NCBI RefSeq assembly: GCF_023701745.1
Contig: NZ_JAJOZB010000001.1
Coordinates: forward strand, 1,550,001 to 1,614,000
Reading direction: 5' to 3'
DNA: 64,000 nucleotides
From: Streptomyces sp. RKAG293
GTDB lineage: Bacteria > Actinomycetota > Actinomycetes > Streptomycetales > Streptomycetaceae
Shown here: positions 10,018 to 18,959 of the stretch, one piece after another
How positions within the stretch are numbered: the stretch's first letter is position 1
Layout of the letters: every line of letters begins with the position of its first letter
The notes under the pieces: generated by a model
Told to the model about the DNA's origin: nothing
Database searches by the model: none
What the model saw: the letters and a program-made list of their open reading frames with translations, nothing else
Made by a program: the position numbers and the translations under genes

Positions 10018-10820
10018 GGAAGGACCCAATCGATCGGATGCTGTGCGGTCAGGTGGACGGCGCCGCCGACCAGCGTCGTGGAATCGATCGGGTACGGCGG
10101 TCCGTGCGCCGACGACCAGCTGAAGCCGGACGTGGTGCCGGCCGACCGTTCCAGGGAGACCATGACCGCCACCGGCTGGCCCTGCGCCGAGAACTGCTCG
10201 CCCAGCTGACGGTTCCCGAGGAAATCGCTGATCTGCTGCCGGGTCTCGGGATTCCGGCCGATCGCCATGACGCGGCCCCGCAGCACACCGAACCGCTGCG
10301 CCGGCACCGACTGGACGGTCAGCTCCACCGAGGCGCCCACCGGGATCGTCGACGCGCTGCCGCCGGGCGCGTACAACACCGCCACCAGTGGGTCGCCGGG
10401 CTTGTCCATGCGCTCCACCGTCGCCAGGTCCGCGCCGGTGGCGACGACGGCGCCGATCTTGGCCGTGATCGCGGTCACCCGGCCCGCGGCCACCGTGCGA
10501 ACGGTCTCGGCCCTCCGGTCCGTGCGTACGGTCAGCAGCGGAGCGCCCGCGGGCAGCGTGTCGCCCTCTTTGGCGAGGGTCGCGGTGATCTGGCCGGCGA
10601 CCGGACTCTGCAGAAGGTAACTGCCTTCCGCATGCGTCAGGATTCCGGGTGCGTTCAGCTTGGACGACACCGTGCCCGTCACCGCCCAGAAGCATCCGAC
10701 GGCCATGACGACCGCTGTGACGGTCAGCGCGAGCCAGCCCTGCGGCCGGGCGAGAAGCACCGGTACGTCGAGGTCTTCAGGCGATTGCAGCTTGGACAGC
10801 GCCTTTTGGCGGAACTGCAC
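10014..10820 (-). CDS. HlyD-family secretion adaptor of NHLM system
   Basis: A 268-residue membrane fusion protein (compare TIGR03794, NHLM secretion protein). It has a short cytoplasmic N-terminus, one membrane helix near residues 30-52 and a biotinyl/lipoyl-like hairpin region (ILTHAEGSYLLQSPVAGQIT). It should bridge the ABC exporter and the outside. GTG start with AAGGA 8-9 nt upstream. It is the first transport gene after the precursor and is separated from it by a strong hairpin. It is shorter than Gram-negative HlyD proteins, as expected for an actinobacterium. Confidence 0.9.
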   Translation of the reverse strand: MQFRQKALSKLQSPEDLDVPVLLARPQGWLALTVTAVVMAVGCFWAVTGTVSSKLNAPGILTHAEGSYLLQSPVAGQITATLAKEGDTLPAGAPLLTVRTDRRAETVRTVAAGRVTAITAKIGAVVATGADLATVERMDKPGDPLVAVLYAPGGSASTIPVGASVELTVQSVPAQRFGVLRGRVMAIGRNPETRQQISDFLGNRQLGEQFSAQGQPVAVMVSLERSAGTTSGFSWSSAHGPPYPIDSTTLVGGAVHLTAQHPIDWVLP

Positions 10821-10856
10821 GGAAGTATTCCTTCAACTGCATTCGGGTGCGGCATT

Positions 10857-10891
10857 CATAGGCCCCGGAACGAGGGGTTCCGGGGCCTATG
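10857..10891 (-). terminator. Strong hairpin between precursor and export genes (likely attenuator)
   Basis: Two perfectly complementary 15-nt arms (CATAGGCCCCGGAAC / GTTCCGGGGCCTATG) flank a 5-nt loop. The hairpin lies 79 bp after the precursor stop and 37 bp before the HlyD start, within a same-direction gene run. Placement suggests partial termination or RNA stabilisation that keeps precursor mRNA more abundant than exporter mRNA. There is no U-run. Confidence 0.75.
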
Positions 10892-10969
10892 GCCGACCTT
10901 ACGATGCGTCAGAAGCACCGCTGGGCCGGGTCATGCCGACGCTATGGCGTCTCATGCAGAACCTGACGG

Positions 10970-11206
10970 TCAGAGACCGGCGGCCAGACCGTTGACCTGC
11001 GCCGGGAGGAGACCGGTGACCGTCGAGAGCGGCAGCGAGACCGGCAGGGCCGACTCGACGGTGCCCACGATGTCGCCGACCGACAGACCGTCGACGCCGA
11101 CACCGACGCCGACACCGCCGGAGACGTTGTCCAGGTCGCTGTCGGAAATTTCGCGGGTCTCGACCTGGGGGTGAAGTCGTTGCGCATGACTTGCGGTTCC
11201 CTTCAT
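10970..11206 (-). CDS. Double-glycine leader peptide precursor (NHLM exporter substrate)
   Basis: A 78-residue open frame whose leader ends in ISDSDLDNVSGG, the classic acidic Leu-x-x-Val-x-Gly-Gly cleavage site for C39 exporters. The predicted 47-residue core begins VGVGVGV and is hydrophobic, rich in Val, Leu, Gly, Ser and Thr, and has no Cys. It sits directly upstream of HlyD and two NHLM exporter genes. The start is uncertain. ATG 11206 has no ribosome binding site, whereas AAGGGA precedes a second ATG (11187) by 10 nt in another frame. That frame reads MRNDFTP and would join the leader frame if the run of five G at 11167-11171 had one more base. Either a start mis-assignment or a one-base error is possible. 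Confidence 0.8.
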   Translation of the reverse strand: MKGTASHAQRLHPQVETREISDSDLDNVSGGVGVGVGVDGLSVGDIVGTVESALPVSLPLSTVTGLLPAQVNGLAAGL

Positions 11207-11532
11207 AGCTGTGGGGGGTTCATGAATAGCGTCGGCCGGTTCGGCGGAAAGCCGGTACGGCCGGTTCAACGGTCGTCCGATGCCCGAATGATTCGGAAAC
11301 CCGATTCGCAACTCCCGTATGTCGCAAGACACAACCACGTCAACGCGCTGCCGGGCCACCCTGCCCTTCACAGTGTTTCGGTCGGCGTTTCGGTACCGCG
11401 AGACGCTCACCGGCGGCATTGCCCACCGAATGCCGACGAATTCTTCACATGCTGGAAACGGGCCATTCTCACGGGCCGGTCCCTTCGTCGATCCTGATCG
11501 GACATATCCGCGTTTAGGGTTCGGCGCCCGTC
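11207..11532. promoter_or_regulatory. Upstream region of the peptide operon
   Basis: About 330 bp with lower G+C than the neighbours between the LAL gene terminator and the precursor gene. Reading frames here are unsupported. It should hold the promoter of the minus-strand peptide operon; I cannot place -35/-10 boxes with confidence. Confidence 0.4.
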
Positions 11533-11558
11533 CGGCCCGGCGGGATCCCGCCGGGCCG
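11533..11558 (-). terminator. Perfect palindromic terminator after the LAL gene
   Basis: A 26-bp perfect palindrome with 13-nt arms (CGGCCCGGCGGGA / TCCCGCCGGGCCG) and no spacer. It lies about 70 bp downstream of the minus-strand LAL regulator stop, insulating the peptide operon from it. Confidence 0.7.
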
Positions 11559-11628
11559 CTGTGCGTTTTCCGCGTGCGCGATGTGCAGGATCACCGGGGG
11601 CGGCGGGGTGTCACGAATGGTCGCCGGT

Positions 11629-14451
11629 TCACCGGGAATCGGCGAGTGCCGTGGGCATGCCCTGCAGGACCGCGGGAAGCCGGTCGCGTCCGCCGATGCC
11701 GAGTTTCCGGTAGGCGTTGGTGAGGTGGATCTCGACGGTGCGCTGCCCCACCGACAGGACTTCGGCGAGCTCCCGGTTGGACTTGCCTTCGGCGGCGAGC
11801 ATGGCGGTGCGCAGTTCGGCGGCCGTCAGCGCGGCGACTCCGTCCGTGTGCGAGGACTTCGGCGGGCGGCCGCCCGATGCGGACAGCTCGATACGGGAAC
11901 GGGTCGCCAGATCCGCGCAGCCGCACTCCTCCGCCAGGTCGAGCGCGGCGCGCAGCGCCCGCCTGGCCGGCACCGGACGCTTGTCGCGGCTGAGGGCCGT
12001 GCCGTGCTCGGCCAGGGACCGTGCCAGCTCGAACCGGTCGGCGGAGCGCCGCAGAACGGAGACGGACTCCTCCAGCGCGGCCAGCCCCTGGGGTCCGCCG
12101 GCAGCGGCCCCCAGCGTCCGGAGCGCGACGCCCAGCGGGCCCGGCGCACCCCATCGACGGGCCAGTTCGACCGCTTCCGCGGCCTTGCGGCGCGCCCCGG
12201 CGGTCTCACCGAGCGCCAGCAGGGCCGCCGAGCTCTCGGCCTGCCAGGGTGCGACGGCGGGATTCGCCACGTTCCAGGACGGCAGCCGGCGGCCGGCGGC
12301 CAGCAGGTCCCGGAGCCCCTCGGCCGGGTGTCCCGCGGCGGCGCGCAGCCGGCCCCGGGCGAGCAACAGGGCGGTGCCGCCCCAGGTCTTCGGCAGGTCG
12401 CCGCACAGGTCCGACCGTTCGACCAGGCTCTCCGCCTCGTCGTACTCGCCCAGGTCGACCAGGATCTCCACGCACCGGGCCAGGAGTTCCACCGCCGCAC
12501 CCGTCCGCCGTGGTGCCCCGCAGCCGATGAGCATCCCGAACGCGATCCGGGCGTCCTCGGCCGCGGCGGGCATCCGGCCGAGCCGGTGGGCGACGACACC
12601 GCGCAGCGACCGGGCCGCGGCGATGGCCGGCCGGTGCTGCCAGCGTTCGGCATGACCGACCATCGCGTCGCAGAACTCGTGGGCCTCCTCGGCGCGGCCG
12701 GCCTGGGCCAGCACCAGGACGCTGCGCAGGATGGGCCGCATCGCGTCGGGGGTGAGGGGCAGGACCATCAACGCCTGCTGGGCGAGGGCCACGGCGCGGG
12801 ACCTGGACCTGCCCGCCCACCCGGTCCGCAGGGCGAGCAGGCTCAGATAGCGCCCGTCGGCCGCCCCGCCCTGGGGTGCCGGCCTGGGCAGCCGGTGCAG
12901 CTGTCTGGCCGCCGCCTCCGCGGTCGCCTCGCAGTCGAACTGCAACTCCGCCGAGCAGAGCGCCTGGCCGGTGGAGACGGGTCCCGTCCGCGTGCGGACG
13001 AGTTCGACGGCGGTCTCGTGGTGTCCTGTCATGGCGAGCAGCTCCGCCAGCTCCCGCACCACACCAGGCCGCCCCTCCGGCTCCGCAGGATGGGAGGAGA
13101 CCGTGGTCAGATGGCGGATCGCCGCGCCGAAGTCCAGATACCCCTCGGCCCGGCCCAGCGCCCGCAGCAGCGGTATGCGCTCCTCGTCCGGAACCGGCTC
13201 GCCCAGCGCCCTGGTCAGGTAGGCGACGGCCATGTCGGGTTCGCCCCGGCCGAGCGCGGATTCGGCGGCGTCGCGCAGCACGGCGACCACCCATGGGTCG
13301 GCCGGCGCTGGGGTGGCCATGAGCTGTTCGACCACCCGGTCCTGCGGAGCGCCGGTGTCCCGCAGGATCCGGGCCGCCGCGCCGCGCAGGGTCCGCAGTT
13401 CCGCGAACGGCAGGTGCTGGATCATCGTGGCGCGCAGCAGCGGTTGCGCGAAGTTCAGGAACCGGTCCGCCACGCGCAGCAGTCCCGCCCGCCCGAGCGC
13501 CGCCGTCACCTCCATGACCACCGGCGGCTCGACACCGCAGACGGCGGCGACGCGGCCGGGGTCCGCATCGTCGCCGAGGACGGCGACGGCTCGGGCGACG
13601 GCGAGCGCGTACGGCGATATTCGGCGCAGCCGGGCGTGCAGCCGGGAGGCGAGCCGGGGTACGGCGATATCTCCGAGCACGGCGGCCGGGCCGGCGGTGG
13701 GCGTGACCGCCCGGTCCCTCAGCACGGCGGTCAGCTCGGTCACGCACAGCGGGTTGCCGCCTGTTTCCCGCAGGAACGAGGCGACGAACGACGCGTCCGG
13801 CGCGGCGGCGAGGGCGCGTTCGATGAGCGTTGCCGCGGCCGGGGCGGCGAGAGCCGCCGGGTGCAGCTCCACCGTGCTGACGGCCAGCAGCTCGTCGAGG
13901 GCGGCGGCATCCGTGCAGGGCTCACCAGGGCACACCGTCAGCAGCACCGCGATCCGGGCATGTTCGACACGTTGCGGCAGGGTGCTCAGCCAGCGCAGCG
14001 ACTGCGGGTCCAGCCACTGCAGGTCGTCCACCGCCACGAGCACCGGAGCCTGGGACGCCAGATGCGCGAGTCCGCGGTGCAGGGCGTAGAGCTCGGTCAG
14101 CGACGCCTCGCCCGCGGGCCTGGTGACCGGCAGCTCGCGGGCCCGGGACAGGGAGTCGGCGCAGGTGACCAGGCCGGCTTCCACGAGGTCCGGCAGAACG
14201 GGCTCGAACAGCCTGCTCACCAGTCCGAAGGGCAGGTCGCGTTCGGCCGAACTGCCCCGGGCCGTCAGCACGGTGAAGCCGCTTCGCCGGGCGCGGCGGA
14301 CCGCGTCGTCGAGCAGCGCCGTCTTCCCCGTCCCGGCACCGGCGCTGACCACCACTACGCCGCCGGCCTCCGCGGCCGCTCCGGTCAGCATCGCCTCGAC
14401 CTCGGCGATCTCCGTGTCGCGGCCGACCAGACCTGACGTGGCCGTGTTCAT
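11629..14451 (-). CDS. LAL-family LuxR regulator with AAA ATPase domain
   Basis: A 940-residue large ATP-binding LuxR-type regulator. Residues ~1-170 hold an AAA/NACHT-like ATPase: GRDTEIAEVEAML start, Walker A SAGAGTGKTALL and Walker B VLVAVDDLQWLD. A long alpha-helical TPR-like middle follows, then a C-terminal LuxR helix-turn-helix (NRELAEVLSVGQRTVEIHL). Such proteins usually activate adjacent secondary-metabolite operons. Here the obvious candidate is the NHLM peptide operon 0.4 kb downstream in the same orientation, although a terminator separates them. The ATG at 14451 has only a weak AGGAAA sequence upstream. Confidence 0.92.
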   Translation of the reverse strand: MNTATSGLVGRDTEIAEVEAMLTGAAAEAGGVVVVSAGAGTGKTALLDDAVRRARRSGFTVLTARGSSAERDLPFGLVSRLFEPVLPDLVEAGLVTCADSLSRARELPVTRPAGEASLTELYALHRGLAHLASQAPVLVAVDDLQWLDPQSLRWLSTLPQRVEHARIAVLLTVCPGEPCTDAAALDELLAVSTVELHPAALAAPAAATLIERALAAAPDASFVASFLRETGGNPLCVTELTAVLRDRAVTPTAGPAAVLGDIAVPRLASRLHARLRRISPYALAVARAVAVLGDDADPGRVAAVCGVEPPVVMEVTAALGRAGLLRVADRFLNFAQPLLRATMIQHLPFAELRTLRGAAARILRDTGAPQDRVVEQLMATPAPADPWVVAVLRDAAESALGRGEPDMAVAYLTRALGEPVPDEERIPLLRALGRAEGYLDFGAAIRHLTTVSSHPAEPEGRPGVVRELAELLAMTGHHETAVELVRTRTGPVSTGQALCSAELQFDCEATAEAAARQLHRLPRPAPQGGAADGRYLSLLALRTGWAGRSRSRAVALAQQALMVLPLTPDAMRPILRSVLVLAQAGRAEEAHEFCDAMVGHAERWQHRPAIAAARSLRGVVAHRLGRMPAAAEDARIAFGMLIGCGAPRRTGAAVELLARCVEILVDLGEYDEAESLVERSDLCGDLPKTWGGTALLLARGRLRAAAGHPAEGLRDLLAAGRRLPSWNVANPAVAPWQAESSAALLALGETAGARRKAAEAVELARRWGAPGPLGVALRTLGAAAGGPQGLAALEESVSVLRRSADRFELARSLAEHGTALSRDKRPVPARRALRAALDLAEECGCADLATRSRIELSASGGRPPKSSHTDGVAALTAAELRTAMLAAEGKSNRELAEVLSVGQRTVEIHLTNAYRKLGIGGRDRLPAVLQGMPTALADSR

Positions 14452-14990
14452 GGACTACCCATTTCCTGCGGCCGGGCGTCATGACGCGGACGTGCTGACG
14501 AGCGGGCTCAGCAGGGACGGCGTGCCGCGTCGGCGCCTACGCCGTGCGGCTCCCGCCCCGCCGGGGGGCGACTGCCTGCTGCCGTGCCCGGTCGACCACG
14601 CCGTCACCCCGGCCCTGCTCGATTGAGGGACACACCTGGTGCGGACGTTCCTCGTCGGGTCTTCGGCAGTCGAGAGCGAGCACCCCGACCACGGCCGGCC
14701 ATCCATGGGAGCACCACGGACGATCGCCGGGTCGCGCCATGTTCACACACCGCACATCAGAGGGGACGGATCAGTTCGGGCGAGGCCCGGCGGGCCACTG
14801 TAGTGGTCCCGGGAGCCGGGGCCGGAATCGGGCCGTCCGGTTCGGTCGGGCCCCCAGACCGTATCGGCCCTCGTTCGGGTTCGCCATGCCTCAAGTGTTC
14901 GATCGGGACGCCGCGAGCGGCCTCCGGCTCCCCCGCACCCGGCCCACCGCCCCCATCAGGCCACCGGGCGGACCGACTTCGTGGCCGCGC
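14452..14990. other. Intergenic stretch between MFS and LAL genes
   Basis: About 540 bp without a supported gene. Frames on both strands are short, overlap each other and show no ribosome binding site. It should carry the LAL promoter and the end of the MFS transcript. No clear hairpin or repeat was found. Confidence 0.45.
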
Positions 14991-16181
14991 TCATGTCGCC
15001 GCCCGTTCCGGCCGCCGGAGCAGATAGACGGCCGCGGTCGAGACCAGGACGGCCATGCAGGCGATGAACACCAGCCCCGCACCCTCCAGGCCGATCGGAC
15101 CGGTCAACAATCCCACCCCGATCACCGGGACCGAGATCCCCGCGTACGCCACCACGAACAGCGTCGAGATCACCGAAGCGCGCCGGTCGGCGGGAGACGC
15201 CGCGGCCACCGCGGACAGCGCCCCGCGGAACGCCATCCCCTGCCCGGCACCACCCACGATCGCGCTCAGCACGACGAGCGCGAGCAGGTCCCATCGCAAC
15301 GCGCCGGCGAGCAGCGCCAGCCCGGCGAAGAGCCCGGCGCAGCCCAGCGGCAGTGACCGCTCCACCCCGACCCGGCCGACCGCGAGCTGCCCGGCGGTCG
15401 ACGCGAAGAAGGCCAGCGCGACGACCAGCCCGCTGACCGCGCGGTTGTCCACGCCCAGGGACTGCGAGAGGAACGCGGGGCTGACCGAGGTGAACACCCC
15501 GAACAGGGCGAACCCGACGAACGAGGCGATCGCCGCCGGCCCGAACACCGCCCGCACCTGTCTGGGCAGTCCCGGTCGCTGCGGCCGTACCGCGGCCAGT
15601 GGTCGCCGCTCCCGTACGGTCTCGGGAAGGCGCACCAGCGCGACGGCCGAGACCGCCACCAGCGCCATGTGCACGATGAACGGCAGGTACAGCGGCCAGA
15701 CGGCGTACTGCGCGAGCACTCCGGCGAGCAGCGGGCCGCAGCCGAGTCCACCCATGTTGGCGGCCGTCGCCACGAACGTGGCCCGGGAGGTGCCACCGTC
15801 CGGTGCCAGCTCCATCACGTAGGCCGTGGCGGCCCCGGTGAACAGACCGGCGGAGAGCCCCGAGAACAGCCGGCCCGCGTACAGCCAGCCCAGCCCCACG
15901 GCGCACAGGAAGCAGACGGCGCTCGCCAGCGCGAATCCCAGGCCCGCCAGCAGCACCGGCCGCCGGCCCACGACGTCCGAGGCATTGCCCGCGAGCAGCA
16001 GCACACCGATGACACCGAGGGCGTAGACGGCGTAGACGACCGTCACCGTCAGCTCGGAGAACCCGAACTTCTCCTGGTAGAGGCCGTAGAGCGGGGTCGG
16101 CAGCGTGGTGCCGGCCATGCACACGGCGAACACCGCCCCGCCGACCGAACACTGGCGCCACCCTCGGCGATCACCGGTCAT
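14991..16181 (-). CDS. MFS transporter (12-helix type)
   Basis: A 396-residue membrane protein with about 12 hydrophobic segments and the MFS loop motif between helices 2 and 3 (GNASDVVGRRPVLL). A second GR-rich loop lies near the middle (VGRVGVERSLPLG). It probably exports a drug or metabolite. The start MTGDRRGW at 16181 is chosen because everything upstream in this frame is low-hydrophobicity shadow sequence and a G-rich stretch precedes the ATG. It stands alone, divergent from the membrane protein gene at 16639. The substrate cannot be inferred. Confidence 0.85.
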   Translation of the reverse strand: MTGDRRGWRQCSVGGAVFAVCMAGTTLPTPLYGLYQEKFGFSELTVTVVYAVYALGVIGVLLLAGNASDVVGRRPVLLAGLGFALASAVCFLCAVGLGWLYAGRLFSGLSAGLFTGAATAYVMELAPDGGTSRATFVATAANMGGLGCGPLLAGVLAQYAVWPLYLPFIVHMALVAVSAVALVRLPETVRERRPLAAVRPQRPGLPRQVRAVFGPAAIASFVGFALFGVFTSVSPAFLSQSLGVDNRAVSGLVVALAFFASTAGQLAVGRVGVERSLPLGCAGLFAGLALLAGALRWDLLALVVLSAIVGGAGQGMAFRGALSAVAAASPADRRASVISTLFVVAYAGISVPVIGVGLLTGPIGLEGAGLVFIACMAVLVSTAAVYLLRRPERAAT

Positions 16182-16398
16182 GCCCCCGACGGTAACCGCG
16201 CGCCCCGTCCCGGGCCCGCGCGGCAAGCCCGACACGCCGCGCCGCCGTACCGCTCGGCGGTTGTCAAAGAGTGAGTGGTCGTGAGTCCGGTGCGGACCGT
16301 CCGCGTAGGACCACGTAGCAGGCGTCGGCGGTGTCGCGGGAGAACGCGGGACCGGACACCCGTGGGCGCTCTTCGTGATCCAGCTGGAGGTCAGCGAG

Positions 16399-16605
16399 TT
16401 GAGCCACCGACAGGCGAACAAACGGTCAGAGATCATCGCCGGCACCGCGACGGCCGTTCTCGCGGCGACCGTGATCCTGCTCCCCGACGCCGACGCGAGC
16501 ACCGCCCGGCAGCACTCCCCCGTGCCCGCTTCCTCCTCGGCCACTCGCCCGGGAGGCCTAGTCCCAGGTGCGGGGGCGGTGGCCCGCCCTGCCAATGGAA
16601 GGTAG
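16399..16605 (+). CDS. Possible small membrane or secreted peptide
   Basis: A 68-codon frame starting at TTG with GGAGG 8 nt upstream. The first half has about 90% G/C at third positions, as expected for a real gene. It encodes a basic N-terminus (SHRQANKRSE) followed by one hydrophobic helix (IIAGTATAVLAATVILL), then a Ser/Pro/Ala tail. It resembles a signal-anchor peptide. It ends 34 bp before the membrane protein gene at 16639. I do not recognise it, and the C-terminal part looks random, so it may be a remnant. Confidence 0.35.
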   Translation: MSHRQANKRSEIIAGTATAVLAATVILLPDADASTARQHSPVPASSSATRPGGLVPGAGAVARPANGR

Positions 16606-16638
16606 CGGCAGGCTGGCCGCCCCTGCCTTTGGAGCGCT

Positions 16639-17943
16639 ATGAGCACCCCGCCCGCGAAGCCCGCGTCCGATCCGCCCGCCGTGGACCGCACGGGGGGCTC
16701 GCACGCCGGGCGGATCGTGAAGAGCACCCTGTCGATCGTGCTGATCACGCTCACCTGCATTCTCGTGCCGGTCTCCCTGATCGCCGTCTGGGTCCACGAC
16801 ATCGCTCTGGACACCGACCGCTACGTCTCCACCATCGGCCCGCTCGCCAGGAACGCCGCGGTCCAGGACGCCGCCGTGAACCGGATCGGCGAGGCCGCGG
16901 GCGTGCGCGTCGACGGCGACCAGGTCGCCTCCGACCTGGCGGCCTGGCTGGAGTCCCAGGGCCTGCCACCTCGCGTCGGCACCGCCTTCAAGGCCCTGGG
17001 GCCCAAAATCGACGATGCCGCCCAACAGGTCGTCGAGAAGGTGGCGGGCAAGTTCGTGCGGAGCGACCGGTTCGCCACCATCTGGGCCGACACCAACCGG
17101 CGTGCCCACTCCTCGATCGTGCACGCCCTCACCGGCGAGGGGCGCGGCGCGGTGGGCGTCGACGACGGCACCGTCACCCTCGATGTCGGCGCCGCCGTGG
17201 AATCCGTCAAGCAGGAACTCGTCGACGCCGGCCTCGCCCCGGCGGCGCATATCCCCGATGTCGACAAAAAGATGGTGCTCCTGCAGTCCGACAAGCTCTC
17301 CAAGATCCGCGGCGCGGCCCATCTGCTCGACGTCGTCGGCAACTGGCTGCCCGTGCTCACCGTGCTGCTCGGCACCTCCGGAGTGCTGCTCGCCCGCCGG
17401 CGCCGCCGCGCGCTGGTGACCGTCATGCTCGGTGCCGCCGGGGTCTGCCTGATCTTCGCCATCGGCCTCGCCGTCGCCCGGCACTACTACCTCGACCACC
17501 TGCCGGCGCAGGTGCAGTCCCCCGGGGCCGCCGCAGCGATCTTCGACACCCTCCTGCACTTCCTGAAGGTCAGCATCCGCACCGCGCTGGTCCTCGGCGT
17601 GGTCGTGGCGCTCGGCGCCTACCTGTCGGGCGTGGGACGGCTGCCGCGCGCCGTACGGGGCACCGCCGAGCGCGCGGCGGACTCCGCCGCGCGCTGGGGC
17701 GCGGCCCACGGGGTGCACACCGGCCAGGTCGGCACCTGGACGGTGCGCTACCGGAAGTGGCTCACCACCGGCGTGCTGCTGCTCCTCGCGCTGATCTTCG
17801 CCCTCTGGAACCACCCCACGGTGCTCACCGTCCTGCTGCTGGTGCTCATCCTCCTCGCCGTGCTCGCCCTGCTCGCCCTGCTGGCCGCGACCGGCCGCAC
17901 CACCGACGCCCGTGCGGACGGCGCCGGGCACGAGGCGGGCTGA
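16639..17943 (+). CDS. Integral membrane protein of unknown function
   Basis: A 434-residue protein of a type common in Streptomyces. A membrane helix near residues 30-52 is followed by a ~190-residue soluble segment with several small helices, three or four more helices in the middle, and a very Leu-rich helix pair near the C-terminus. The soluble part (roughly residues 55-240) probably faces outside. No catalytic motif is visible. It stands as a single gene, divergent from the MFS pump. I cannot assign a function. Confidence 0.8.
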   Translation: MSTPPAKPASDPPAVDRTGGSHAGRIVKSTLSIVLITLTCILVPVSLIAVWVHDIALDTDRYVSTIGPLARNAAVQDAAVNRIGEAAGVRVDGDQVASDLAAWLESQGLPPRVGTAFKALGPKIDDAAQQVVEKVAGKFVRSDRFATIWADTNRRAHSSIVHALTGEGRGAVGVDDGTVTLDVGAAVESVKQELVDAGLAPAAHIPDVDKKMVLLQSDKLSKIRGAAHLLDVVGNWLPVLTVLLGTSGVLLARRRRRALVTVMLGAAGVCLIFAIGLAVARHYYLDHLPAQVQSPGAAAAIFDTLLHFLKVSIRTALVLGVVVALGAYLSGVGRLPRAVRGTAERAADSAARWGAAHGVHTGQVGTWTVRYRKWLTTGVLLLLALIFALWNHPTVLTVLLLVLILLAVLALLALLAATGRTTDARADGAGHEAG

Positions 17944-18147
17944 GTCCGTCCCACGCCCGGCGGGCCGTCCGGAGGAACGGACAGATCACCTGATTCGCAT
18001 CTGTGGCATTTTTGGTCGATTGGCCAAGCATTTGCCAGCCGGTTTACGAATCTGGCCTCGCGGATGCAGGATGTCGGGTACAGGGATGTGCGAGAACCGC
18101 GGAGGATCACTCCCCCTGTTCCTGCTCACGAGGCCAGGGAAGGACCC

Positions 18148-18939
18148 ATGACCACGGAACCCCTCAACGCCCGCACCCGGGACGGCAGCGCCGGAGACGT
18201 CGACCACGCCGCCATCGGCTCCGGACACTCCTCCTACCGGAGGCCCGACACCCGCATCGCGCAGTCCATCGCCGAGGCCCTGGACGGCGCCCGGACCGTG
18301 CTCAACGTCGGTGCCGGCGCCGGGTCCTACGAGAGCGCCGCCCCCGCCGTGACCGCCGTCGAGCCCTCCGAGTCGATGCGCGCCCGGCGCCCGGCCCGCT
18401 TCGCCCGCGCGGTCGACGCCGTCGCCGAGGACCTCCCGTTCGCCGACGGGGAGTTCGACGGCGCCATGACCCTCTTCAGCGTCCACCAGTGGAGCGATGT
18501 CACGGCCGGCCTGAGCGAGATGCGGCGCGTCACCCGCGGCCCGGTCGTCGTCCTGACCTGCGACCCGGAACGCGTCCGCGACTTCTGGCTCCACGAGTAC
18601 GCCCCGGAGGTCCTCGACACCGAGGCCCGCCGCTACCCGCCGATCGACGAGATGGCCGCCGCCCTGGGCGGCCGCGCCACGATCGGCACCGTCCCGATCC
18701 CCCTCGACTGCACGGACGGCTTCAACGAGGCCTACTACGGCCGCCCCGAGCTGCTCCTCGACCCGGCCGCCCGCCAGGCCTGCTCGGCGTGGAGTTTCGT
18801 CGACGACGGAGTCCGCGAACGCTTCGACACGGCGCTCCGCCGTGATCTGGAGTCCGGGGCCTGGGACGAACGCTTCGGCCACCTGCGGGGCCGGCCGACG
18901 TACGAAGGGTCGCTCGTCATCGTGCGCGCGACTCCGTGA
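18148..18939 (+). CDS. SAM-dependent class I methyltransferase
   Basis: A 263-residue Methyltransf_11-type enzyme. Motif I is TVLNVGAGAGSYE, followed by VTAVEPS (acidic residue binding the SAM ribose), then FDGAMTLFSVHQWSD. The start at 18148 is chosen over an upstream in-frame ATG because AGGGAAGGA lies just before it. It is followed after 20 nt by an M24 peptidase gene, so the two likely form an operon. The substrate is unknown; related enzymes act on small molecules. Confidence 0.85.
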   Translation: MTTEPLNARTRDGSAGDVDHAAIGSGHSSYRRPDTRIAQSIAEALDGARTVLNVGAGAGSYESAAPAVTAVEPSESMRARRPARFARAVDAVAEDLPFADGEFDGAMTLFSVHQWSDVTAGLSEMRRVTRGPVVVLTCDPERVRDFWLHEYAPEVLDTEARRYPPIDEMAAALGGRATIGTVPIPLDCTDGFNEAYYGRPELLLDPAARQACSAWSFVDDGVRERFDTALRRDLESGAWDERFGHLRGRPTYEGSLVIVRATP

Positions 18940-18959
18940 CAAGGAAGAGGAACGGCATC

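Noticed and set aside
7477-10209. A 910-codon plus-strand open frame
   Set aside because: Antisense shadow of the C39 exporter gene, caused by high G+C third positions.
11581-14436. A 951-codon plus-strand open frame
   Set aside because: Antisense shadow of the LAL regulator with no recognisable domain.
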